From contig CM049307.1 in NCBI GenBank assembly GCA_026874595.1, forward strand, positions 42,972,362 through 43,036,361: a DNA stretch of 64,000 bases, read 5' to 3'. This document shows, piece after piece, positions 1-12,700 of this stretch. The first letter of the stretch is position 1, and every line of letters begins with the position of its first letter. Below the pieces are notes generated by a model, which saw only the letters and a program-made list of their open reading frames with translations, was not told the DNA's origin and made no database searches. The stretch comes from Sipunculus nudus (taxonomy: Eukaryota; Annelida; Sipuncula; Golfingiida; Sipunculidae). The position numbers and the translations under genes were made by a program.

Positions 1-388
1 TGTGAGCTTTCAGTTAAAAATGTTATGCACTGTAATAATTGACAATTTAATCTAGTTTTAGAAAAACCACAGCCCTTTCACCTGTATATTACCATGGAAA
101 CCTAAGAAATATGATCACTGATGAGATAATACACTTGTGCTTCATCCTTTTGCAGTATGTACAGAGCTTTCCTAATCACTAGGAACATGAGATCAAAAGC
201 TTCCAGTAAAAATATAAACATAAAATTTAAACAATGGAAAACAAATCTGCAAATGTTCACAATTTGATAAAAGTGAAGTTTGAATGGTATGTACACCTTC
301 AAAGCCGTTTCCACAGCTTAAACATACAAAATATCACAATAATGCACTGACGACAGGATTTGTATCTATACTATTCTAGTATCTAGAG
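1..388 (-). other. 3' UTR and possibly downstream sequence of the CCSER gene
   Basis: The sequence follows the stop codon on the minus strand. No AATAAA was seen on that strand; the variant ATTAAA occurs at 51-46. The true 3' end may lie beyond the window edge. No other gene is visible here. Confidence 0.45.
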
Positions 389-778
389 CTATTTTCTAAC
401 ACTTGCAGGTCTGGGCAAACCAGAAGGCCTGCTTTTATTGTGTCCACTGCGGACAGGTAAACCACTGGACCTTCTGTTGTTCTTCCCCTCTTGTGTTCTA
501 GTTTCCTTGTTGGGGTTAGACCCATTGTGAGTTTCTGATCTATGATTTACCTCCATGTTTTTGTTGCTGGTGTTCTTTTTAGGCAGCTCTGTTTTGCTGT
601 TGCTGTTGAAGCTCCTGCGTGCTACCGCCCTGTCCTGTCTTGTTGTCTTCTTTTCTGGAGTCCCGAGGGACGGTGAGGTGTCTCCTGTCTTCCCAGATGA
701 TCCGTTTTGCCGATCTGTCCATGGATTTTCATGGACTTCTTTTTTCTCATTATCCTTTGAAATACTTTTCCTTCCAGC
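389..778 (-). CDS. CCSER2: CCSER exon 10: basic C-terminal exon with stop
   Basis: Acceptor cattgtattcccag, exon from GCTGGAAGG, 129 codons and TAG at 391-389. The frame remains open further upstream, but other acceptors (for example tattgtagtag) give immediate stops with phase 0, so GCTGGA is preferred. The residues are Lys/Arg/Ser/Asn-rich and end RRSSGLPVRSGHNKS then RPSGLPRPASVRK: two SGLP motifs in basic Ser-rich surroundings, the kind of sequence that binds EB-type plus-end proteins. TELPKK at about 828-833 is a weaker match. Confidence 0.85.
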   Translation of the reverse strand, partial: AGRKSISKDNEKKEVHENPWTDRQNGSSGKTGDTSPSLGTPEKKTTRQDRAVARRSFNSNSKTELPKKNTSNKNMEVNHRSETHNGSNPNKETRTQEGKNNRRSSGLPVRSGHNKSRPSGLPRPASVRK

Positions 779-3700
779 CTGGGAATACAATGTGAGCTTA
801 TCATTGTTCATACTACTACAATATACAAAGCAAAACATATGAGGAATAGGATCTGTTAAATAACTACTGAAAATCCCTGGACTGTAAAGTTCAGTTTCTT
901 TTTATTTTTAGTGTAGTCTTTGCCAATCAAATTCCATATAGAGTAGAATGTTGTTTTTCTGAAAGCATCTGATGACAAGCGTTTTATTCTGAAAACAATC
1001 TATAGGATAAATGGTCATGGGTCATTTTGAAAGCCTTTGGGTAGAAAGTACGCAAATTTGTAAAAATCCATGTACTACCCATGTACTCTACCTACTGGAA
1101 TACAACCGAGATATGGTTGGTACCACACAGGCTCTTGGATCAAATACTCAGATGTCACCTCAGATGTCTTTGGACAAGCTTTAGATTTCACACCTATGCC
1201 TTGGCGACAAAATTAGCATGAAACTAATGAATCAGAATCACTTTTGGCATGAACACTTGGATATCCCCCATTACTCTCACAACAATACATATAAAAATAT
1301 TTATATGCTTCAGACATATTTTTGGTTGGTCATTTAAAATTATTGGAAAACAAATTTTTGGAAAAAAATGACGTTGGAAAAACAATGTTCTACTTTTATT
1401 CATATTAAACAGACTGCTTGCTCAGTTTTCTTTTGACTTGGCTGGACTTCTCAGTAAAAAATGTCTGCTGGAGCAGGCACAAATCCCTCACCATTTTTTA
1501 GTGTTTTTAGTTACCTAATTCAATTCAATCAACAAGACTGAAAATACAACTCAACATACTTTTGATCACTAGAACTTAGGCCTGCATTTCTGCTTAAGCT
1601 GGAGAAGACATACACTGCAAAACTGAAGACTGTATTGATTTCTAGACTGGAGAGGCTAAAAAACATCAATGGGCCAAGCAGATACCAGTTAAAATACTAT
1701 TGTGACATACATGAGTCAGTAAAACACAAAGACAGCTCAGTGATTATCCAAAACTAGGCTTGCTGAAGAACAGTTTAAAAACCAAATGGGACATTTATTC
1801 ACAGACAAGGGCTCTTCACAAACAACATTACATCAGTTGACAGATGAAAAAGGAACAGGCTACAGCTCTCAGGTGTACCTAGCTGCACTCCGGGTGGCCA
1901 TCCAAATGACTTCTTTATACCTAATAACAATCAATCTCACCGAGTTTCATGACAAGTCACAGTCTACATAAAGATTTGCCTGTTGGAAGCAATTCCTTCA
2001 GATACAGCCATAGCCTGCAATACTTGAGAAAATCCTAATAAAATAGCCTTTTGAAAGCATATTCCTATCAATCAGATAGGCATCTAGAACAAGAAAACCC
2101 TTAAAGGACAAACAAGAGGAGATAACTTCCTGGCACCAATGATAAAAACAGTTGCAGACCTGTTCAGTGCAGTGCTCCTGAGTCAAGTATACAGTAATCC
2201 TCATCATTGTTAACTCTCCTTTTCATCAAAATCTGGTAAAGGGCTTCATTTTTTCAAAAAGCTGTATAATCTTTTATTATAGCAAATTAGATTGACAGAG
2301 TGAGAACTCTCAATATTGTCATTACCATGTTTGGCAGCATTGAAACTTATGTATGATCTACTGAAATGAGACACTGCTTTGGTTTGTACATAAAAACATG
2401 AAACTTTATAATCTGCTAATGGAATGCACCAATCTTACTGACCTTACCAATAAAATCCTTAAATAAAGAAGACCGGATATGACCCAGGGCTGCTCTCATT
2501 ATGCTTGGTAAGATGTTAGATTCAGATCATGTCTCAAAGAAATGACGTCTTATTATTAAAATAAATCAACAGTTAGTAACAATCAAGATCTATTATTATT
2601 AGGACAAACTAAACAAATCCAGGCTCCTGTATAGCAATCCAGGTGTTACATGATTTAACTTACCCAGAAGCGAGTCTGGTTAAATATAACAGAGGAGTCC
2701 ATGAAACAATCCAGACTACCATAATAAATCCAGCTGACACAAGGTTAAAATCCTGAACTGGACATCACTGATCACAATCCAGATTTTACATAATGATTGC
2801 TGTGTGGAAACTATTTCATGTAACCTATCATTTATGATTTAATATTAAAAAACTTACCAATCCTTTGCGAGCTGGCTTCGGAGGTGGCAAGCTGAAACAA
2901 ATACAAAGTAGTGTAAGTTTTGTTCATTTCTAATACTTCAGACAATGGAACTCATGCAGCCAATAATACAGCGAAAATATGCTGACTTTGGGAGGTGTTG
3001 CTGACAAAAACTGAAATGATTAAAAGACAGTCTGAGCTTTTCTTCTTTGTAGGTAAGGCTGTGGGTGATTGTACAAGCTGCCTGTGTATTTATAGCATAA
3101 CTACGTTGGAGGCTACATCAAATTATCCTGAAATCCAGGAGGATTGTGTTATGTCATTTTGCAGGTCCAATCATACCAAACTGTGATCACACAAGACTCA
3201 ACATTGACCAAAGTCTTTACTGACTACAACTAACTGCAACAGATGCGCAACAGATAAACCACGGAAGCTGACTTGGGGGGGGGGGGGGGGGGGGGGTTCT
3301 ATTACAAACTGAAAAAAAAAATACATGATTAAATTCACCTATTTTGTGAAAGTTCCAGCTACAGGTTACAGTGTTTTACTATATAATACACTTACAATAC
3401 CCTTTGCTTTCACTGAAAAACATGTATGATGTTGATAATTATAAAATTCATTTTTTTAAAGATGATAACATGAATCAATAAGTTTATATCCCAGCTTACT
3501 AGCTTGGCTGATAAAAAAAAGTGGCCTAAATACTACTTCAGGCAACGAACGGCAAATGTCTGTTTTCATAACTCTTTAGACTGGACACTTGAGTTTGTAT
3601 ATTGTATGATATAATCTAATTCAGTGCTTGGCAGGATTTAAGCTGACCCAGAGGTGTACAATGTCACCAGTAAATCATTAAATGGAAACTGATAACTCAA

Positions 3701-6700
3701 TGATGTATTAAAGGGGAGATACAGGTACTGTACAGAAGCATTCGTCCCCATATTTATAATGAATGAGTAATATTGCACCAGTTACCAATGAGGAGGCTTA
3801 AAGGGGCATATTCACCCACATTTTATAATAATTTTTCATATCTGGCTTACTCTGAGTAAATATTAATGATCTAACAGTAATTCCCGTTTAGAAAACTTCT
3901 TATAATGCCTCTGTGATGGATGTATGAGCTTGTTTACAAACACGTTGTTAGTAAACAAAGCAATGTTGACAAGTGGGAAACTATGTAACCTGGGGTAGTT
4001 GGCTACATATATACAGAGGCTGAAAGTTCATTAAATGTAAAAAATCCATTTGGAAAATTTTAGTTCATCTGACCTGCCACCAGATGTCCTAGTTGAATGT
4101 GTTTTGATTATTCTGACGGGCCGCCACATACTGTAAACAAGTGGATATAAACAAAAAGAACAGCCTGTGTGTGATTGGATTGGTGTTTTCTTAACTATTT
4201 TAATGAAAGGTTCAAGAGATTACTTTTAGTTGACCAACATCAAATATCTGATTGGGCCCCTTAAGTTTTGTGAAATGTACATACACAGTGAACTGATCAT
4301 ATTATTCACTAGTTATTGTACAAGACATCCCTGAATGGTTATTACCAGTTTGAATTAGAAATTAAATTTTAAATTGCACAAATGAGGTCATAGGGACCTA
4401 GTTCCATTTTTCAAACCATCTTGTCTACCTGGGTTGTCCATGTGCTAAACCCAAAGTTTCTAATTATAATGAAAGTAAAATAATACATCTAATACTTATT
4501 AAAGGAATTCAGTTCACGTTTGTTCACAATGTTCTCTAAAACTGCTTTGTGTACAATACTGTGCCATACATCATTTTAAAGGTTATTATCCCCGCAGTGA
4601 CATAAACAATATGAAAATAAATAATGTTTAATGTACATATAATTTTAAGTGATTTTTCTGTTTTTTAATTACTTGTACGGTGGTTAAACTGAGCACAGCC
4701 GAACTGCCTTCGGCAATGATCGGAATGCGTGCATCCTGGTCACTCAACCTTGAACACTATTATATAAGGACTTTTGATCATATGAATAACCCTTGCTTTC
4801 AGTAAGGGATTTGAGCATGTCTGGCCTTACACTTGTGTGGTCAGTAAAAGAGAAAAATATGTTCTCGTGTTATAAAATGGAGCGTTCAACCATGACAAAA
4901 CCTAATTCAAGGTCCCAATTTCAGGAACAGGGGTGGGTCAGGGTGGAGTGGTGGTGGGGGTTTCAAAATTTGTCTGATACGATAAAAAAAAAGGTTGGGA
5001 TACAGACCCTCTGCATGGAGTCCCATTGGGTCCGCTTCTGCTACTTATGAGGTATTCATATTTCTGTTTCTTTATTCTTTATAAGGTACAGTTTCCTTGC
5101 AACATACATTTAATAAATCTTTCATGTGTTCCTCACATCAACCTAATCTTTATACGTCCAATGATAGAATCCAGTAAAATATCATTGAAAAATTGAATGC
5201 CTCCACGTCTCATTTTGGTTCTCAATGTAAACATCATCATTGACCAGATCTTCAAGGTAAACATACCTGGGTATGAATTTCTTGTCACAAGCATAGCACC
5301 AAAAAATAAATGTAAAAAATATTAATACATATCTTATTGAGACAGTTACCCACTGAGAACCTATATTTTCTGTTAACTTTTAGAATAAACAAGGCCTACA
5401 AGCCTAATGCGAACCTGTGCAAAATTTGGGAGTATGAATGGAGGATTATTATCAAAATTTAATATTGATCCTCTCATGACCTGCATATCTACTTATAATT
5501 AGTATTATGATTTCAGCAAAATGGATGTTCCGGACCTGCAAGTTTTGGACTAGGACATTTTAAAACTAGAATACAGGTAGTGGACAAGCTACTTCATGTA
5601 TCCGCCAAAATCTGAGTGGGACGGGTAAAGTAAGGCATGGATTGAGTGGCAAGGGGATATAGAATGACGTGTGTTGCATATTAGCATGGATGTTTGCAGC
5701 CGTAATGTGTATGTAGGTTGCGCATACTACCACAAAATCCAGAAAGCTGTCCAAGTTGTTTACATATGCAATATTTTAGAAGGACGCTGTGCAAAAATGC
5801 TGGCAGGTGGTGCCATCAGTTTGTATATGATTAAGAGCTATATGAGATGCATACATATGCAAAATTTCAGGGGGATATGTCAAACCAGTCCTGAAATATA
5901 AGCCCGAATGTCTGCAGTGTAAACATAAAAGTAGGTGGCGCCACCTGCCACATAATCGAGAAAAGCTATCCAAGATGTATAAACATGCAAAATGTTAGGC
6001 AGATATGTCAAACCACTACATATGAGTAATTTTATCAAACGGCAGACAAACAGACGGATGCTGTGCAAAAATGGTTGCATGTGGCGCCACCAGTTTTGTG
6101 TATGATAAAGAGCTATGTGAGATCTATACACATGCAAAATTTTGGCCCAATCGGTCAAACGGTTTTCGAGATATGAGCTTGGATGTCTGCAGTGTATACG
6201 TGAATGAAGGTGGCACCACCTGTCACAAAATCATGAAAACTGTCTAGGATGTATAAACCTGCAAAATTTCAGGTGGATAAGTCAAACCACTGCTGAGATA
6301 TGAGTGATTTTATCCCAAGGCAGATAAACAGATGGACACTGTGCATAAGTGGTTGCAGGTGGTGCCATCAGTTTTGCCTATGATGAAGAGCTATGTGAGA
6401 TCTATACACATGCAAAATTTTGGCCCAATCGGTCAAACGGTTCCCCAGATATGAGCTTGGATGTCTGCAGAGTAAATGTGAATGTAAGTGGCACCAACTG
6501 TCATAAAAACGAGAAAGGTGTCCAGGATGTATAAACCTGCATAATTTCAGGTGGATAAGTCAAACCACTGCTGAGATATAAGTGATTTTATCCCAAGGCA
6601 GATGAATGGATGGATGCTGTGCATAAGTGGTTGCAAGTGGCCCCACCAGTTTTGCCTATGATGAAGAGCTATGTAAGATCTATACACATGCAAAATTTTG

Positions 6701-9700
6701 GCCCAATCGGTCAAAAGGTTCCCAAGATATGAGCTTGGATGTCTGCAGAGTAAACGTGAATGTAGGTGGCACCACCTGTCATAAAATCGAGAAAGCTTTC
6801 CAGGATGTATAAACCTGCAAAATTTCAGGTGGATAAGTCAAACCACTGCTGAGATATGAGTGATATTATCCAAAGGCAGATGAACAGATGGATGCTGTGC
6901 AAAAATGGTTGCAGGTGGCGCCACCGTTTTTAGTGTATGTTATAAAGCTGTATCAAAGGGCTACATTTGTGCAAAATTTTTAGCCTGATCGGTCAAACAG
7001 TTCCCGAGATATGTGGGATTATGTGTGGAAACAGACGCACAAATGGACGCTGGGCAGCGAGAAAAGGTCAGAGGTCAACCAAAAATGAGGGCGCAGCAGT
7101 TCACATGTGACCTGATGATAAACCCGGTTTGCTTAAAATGCAAACCAAGTTTTTTTTTAAACAGTTGAAAGATATAGCTCCAATAATCTGGGAATTCTGC
7201 ATCTAAACACTGTGTCTAGACGTCTAGACGCTGTGTCTAGACGTCTAGACACCCCTCCAGAGCCAGGTAGGTGCCATGGTGATGTCTGGACCCCACCTGT
7301 TTGTACTGAGTGACCTCTTGACTTGGGTGCTGAAACTCAGCATGTTTTCAAATCTGTTTTCAAATACAGAAAGCCTTTTCAATTGGCTACAATGCTTTTT
7401 TAAAACTGTATTTACCCAATCTATTCTTATAAAACTGGCAGAAACCTACCATAGAATAATTCTTGTAAAGTTTAAACCAATCAGCTTAACAGTTTCATCA
7501 TAAATCAGTGTATAAGCTAGAAGAGTTTCAAATTACATTTTCGCTTGTAAAAAACACATCAATGTAGGTGGCGCCACCAATTCCTCAAAATCAGATATGA
7601 CATATGTGACAAACATTGGTATAAAATTTGGTGATTATAGCTCTAGCCGTGGATGGTGAACGGCTGACGGTGTGCCATCGCATAAGCTCACAGGTTCACT
7701 AAAAAATGAGCCAACATTCCACATCTCAGTTAATATATATTCCCAACCCTGGTAATAAGCCCAGTATACCGGGCTTATCAGCTAGTAATGGAAATAAAAT
7801 AAAATAAATAATTTAATGAACAGCAGTTGGTGTGGAAATATGACAGATTGCTGCTGACAGGCATGATGTAAAAATGTCACAGAGCACAAATAAAAAAGGC
7901 CAAGCTAGAATGGAACACATGGATACATTCATAAAATGACCATATGATATAATGCTTCCTTTGCATGTTTCTTTCAACTGTTTAAGGTGATTTTCCTCCT
8001 GCCAATAGTTTTAAATAATCTATGATTCAGGAAATGTTAAATAAGGCCCCACAAATACATGTTAATTACTTTTGCCTGAATACAGGTAACTAATTTGTTT
8101 TCACAGATAATGAATTTTCTCTCGGCTTGCTGTGGTGACAATGTCCTTCTAGCCAGTTAATTTTTTATTTATGGTATAAATGATGTCCTTGAACCAAAAA
8201 AAATTGAACATATATATATATATATATATATGAATAATAAAACAATTAAATCTGGTGGTTACACAGTATTGTTGACTAAACATTCAAAATTAAAAATATA
8301 AAGTGACAAGCTTGTTTTCATTGATACAAATAAACCAAATTTTTGACATGATACATGATGAATACATGAATACTATTGTCAGCAGATGAGAAACAGAATA
8401 AAAACATAAATAATATTAATATAAGAAAAAGATGTGTCACAATTCAACAACTGGATGGTTGAATCACAAGTTAGCTCAGCTAGCCAGAACAAAGAAGACC
8501 CCTAATACCTGTGAATGAATCTCACCCTCAGATCGGATAAACAAATCTCCCTGAGAAAAAATGGTAAAGAACCATTTGCATAAAATGTATGACTTGATTT
8601 ATTTATACACATGCATTAGAAAACCTGCTACTTGCTTCAAAGGGAATTGTAATTGTGGTTCATTGAGCAAAAGCCTTCTTTATGCTTTCAATTTCCCATC
8701 ATGCATCCTGTTTCTAAACAACAGCACAGATGACTACTTGAAAGACCCATGGACTGTTATAATGCTCTTCACATGCTATCTACCTTCCCCCTTCCAGTTG
8801 CTGTAAGTTTTTTTCATGCAGCCAAAGTGTGGGAGACTCAAAAACACTCATCTTCAAACAGGACATGCTTTCTATGGATAAAACAGCTTAATGCTTCAAT
8901 TCACTGTGACAAAAATGGACTCATATTGAGCTGTCTGTCACCCAGAAAACACTCTTTCAAATAGTGGTAACACCTATGACAACAAACCTGATCAGTGCAA
9001 TAAAACAAAAAGATCAATGATTTTTTCCCAACAATATCAATATTTTGTTTGTTCCTCTTCATATCGACTTTTGCTATTTCTATTGGTTCTTTTTTTATTA
9101 CTGGTATAAATACTCAGGTGTTCACACCTATGACAACAAACCTTATCAGTGCTTTGATAAAACTGATCTACATTTTTTTTTCAACGACAGCAATTTTTTT
9201 GTTTGTTCCTCTTCATATCGACTCCTGCTATTTCTGTTGGTTCTATTTTTATTATAATTGCTCAGGTGATACTATATATGATATAAAACAGTTTGATTCT
9301 TTTCTTAATGTTTTTTTAATAAAATGACCACTATTAATAATACTGCGGCTTTATAACTGCTATTTGTAATTATTATTAACATTGGTCATATAATATCCCT
9401 CCTACCCTGCCTATCAAACATTACAATTTAAGTGTTTTGTTTAACATCATAACATTATGACTTTATGACATTATTACCATTACTACTACTATCACAGTTT
9501 CTTGATCCTTCTATAATATAAATGAATGTGGTCACTTCCTGCAGCTGTGGTTTAAATATGTTTTCACAGTAGAAGCTTATCAACCCAGAAAATTTTGCAT
9601 ATTATAAGTTGTTAAAGAGATGTAAATCCCAACCTGACCCTCTATAAAATCTCAGGTATCAATTGGAAATTACCATACTATACAGGTATCAGGAAATTTT

Positions 9701-12700
9701 GAAATAACTGTTCGTATACAATACTTTTCACATTGACCAAATTTATAGGTCACAGTTACTTTTGACACTGAATGTACATACAAATGGTATGCCTGAGAGT
9801 TGATAATGTATGAGTAAACATCAAATACATGAGAGTTTTCTGTGTAGTAATAGAGTAGGATCATTCAAACAGAACTTACCTCTGTACAGGTTTCCCTGGT
9901 TTTTCTTTTTCCTTGGCGGTTTCCTCTTTCACTGGCTCATCAGTTTCACCTGTCAACAGCATCTATGAACATAATCAAAATTAGAATACAGGATACCAAA
10001 TTCATATTTTGTAGGTATTTAGTCATATTTGCACGATTTATTCCTAGTTAACAAAATAAAGATTTGGTGACACTGAGATTAATATAATGACTGACCTTGG
10101 CAGTAAAGCAAAAATAACTATCTGCTTCTTTGTATCCATGTGCATTTAATACATCTCCATATTTAAGAAAAAATTTATCTCTTTTAACTTACATTTTAAT
10201 TCTAGTCGATCCTAGTTAATCTGATGCAAGGCGTACAATTTACCTGATACGATGCTTTCTTTTTAAGAATACAGAGAAGCAAAAAAAAAATAAAATAAAA
10301 TAAAAATTGATAACTGTGCATCATTTAAAGGAAATTACTTAGGGGGAAATATGTCTGATACAAAATTTTTGTACTACTGAATATGTAAAACAAGTCCAGG
10401 AAAATTATATGCCATACATCATTTACCTCACTATCTATAAAGCTGAACATGAATATTTTACAGCCATTATATTCAATGATAATATATTGTTGTCTAAGCT
10501 TATTCTCCCACTTCTCAAGGTACACCTCATTAGTAATCTAACAAAGTAATTACTGTACCAGAAGCCATGTTATCTGTCCTCCTCAAGTCAACGTAACTTT
10601 TTTTTTTATAATATCATACAGTATGGTCCAAATATCGTGAAGCTATAACTATAATATAGGTAAAAATATAGTTTTACTAGAAAACGGGTAGTCGACAAGT
10701 GACAACATGTATTTGCAGAAACCAGAGTGGGACAGGTGAACTGAGGCATGGATTGAGTGGCAAGGGGAAATAGAGTGAGCTGTGTTGCATATTAGCATCG
10801 ATGTCTGCAGGCGAAATGTGTATTTAGGTGGCGCAACCTACCACAAAATCCAGAAAGTTATCCAAGTTGTCTTCAATTGCAAAACTTTAGGCAGACAAGT
10901 CAAACCACTGCCGAGATAGGGGTTATTTTATCTAACTGCAGACAAACAGATGGACGCTGTGCAAAATAAGTTACAGGTGGTGTCACCAGTTTTGTATATG
11001 ATAAATAGCTATGTAAGATCAATACACACGCAACATATCAGGAGGATATGTCAAACCAGTCTTGAGATATAAGCCTGGATGTCTGCAGCCTATATGTGAA
11101 TGTAGGTGGCGCCACCTGCCACAAAATCAAGAAAGCTATCCAGGATAAACATACATGCAAAATTTTAGGCAGATTAGTCGAACCACTGCCGAGATACGAG
11201 TGATTATATCCCATGGCAGACAAACAGACGGATGTTGTGTACAAATGTTTCAGGTGGCGCCACCAGTTTTGTGTATAATAAAGAACTATGTGAGATCTAT
11301 ACACATGCAAAATTTCAGGTGGATATGTCAAACCAGTCCTGAGATATAAGCCTGGATTTCTGCAGTCTGAACATGAATGTATGTGGTGCCACCTTTCAAA
11401 AAATCAAGAAAGCTCTCCAGAATGAATACGCATGCAAATTTTCAGGTGGATAAGTTCATTCACTGCAGAGATACGGGTGATTTTATCCCACAGTAGACAA
11501 ACAGATGGACGCTGTGCAAAAAAAGTTGCAGGTGGCACCAACAGTTTTTCATATGATAAAGAGCTCTTCGAGATTTATACACGTGCAAAATTTCAGGAGG
11601 ATACATGAAACCAGTCCTGCGATATAAGCCTGGATGTCTGCAGCCTGAACATGAATGTAGGTGGCGTCACCTGTCATAAAATCAAGAAAGCTATCCAGGA
11701 TTAATACTCATGCAAAATTACAGATGGATAAGTCCATTCACTGCAGAGATATGAGTGATTTTATCCAAAGGCAGATGAACAGATGGATGCTGTGCAAAAA
11801 TGGTTGCAGGTGGCGCCACCGTTTTTAGTGTATGTTATAAAGCTATCCAAGGGCTACATTTGTGCAAATTTTTTAGCCTGATCGGTCAAACGAGTCCAAA
11901 GATATGTGGGTTAATGCGTCAAAACAGACACACAGATGGACGCACTGGAGAGAGGAAAGGTCTGAGGTCAACACAAAAGATTTTGGCACCAGTTCATATG
12001 TGACCTGATAAGCATGTGAAGTTTCGGAAAAATCTGTTGAGTGGTCTAAGAGTTCTACTCTGGAAACGAACGCGGCGGCGGCGGCAGAACCTGGTCAAAA
12101 ACATACTATCTGCAAAACTTTGTTTTGGCGGATACAAATATATAGTTATTCTAATTCATAATATGATAATTTGTATTTCTGAGCATTGATGATTGAGTGA
12201 ATATGGCTTGTTTAAAGGACAATATTTCACTGGTTAATAATTTGTATATAATATCACCTCTGTGCTCAATTACAATGTATCACAGAAATGTGATTTTCAC
12301 TCCTGCAAGCTGAAAAAACATTTAACTATTCTGTCAAGTGAACAGTTGTTAAAACACATCTACAAGTGGTCATAATTTTTTCCTACTATGCTCCCAGTAA
12401 GTAAATACTGCACTGGGTCAGATTTAATTCCATGAGTTTTAAAATACTTTCACTTCACTGGGGAACTAAAGTATCATATATTTTTTAAACCATTCCCCAG
12501 CTTCCTTTCAGGTTCATGTCCATGCAAACATAACAGTTACACAAAGTCCTACATAAAAATCTCTGATCAACACCTTGTACACAGGTGACTTGACATATAT
12601 TATGTGTCTAAAATAAGCACTCTTCAGGTTTTTTTTTTGTTTTAGGATTTCCCATATATTTTAAATTTCATTTCACTAGCCTTTTCACTTTTTTCCCAAA

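Noticed and set aside
6349-6812. Two similar plus-strand open frames (MVAGGAISFAYDEELCEIYT type)
   Set aside because: They repeat with the ~277-bp family 1 unit and are translations of a tandem repeat.
9951-9954. Alternative exon 8 acceptor (gttgacag)
   Set aside because: It gives an in-frame stop after six codons; the upstream AG at 9963 keeps the frame.
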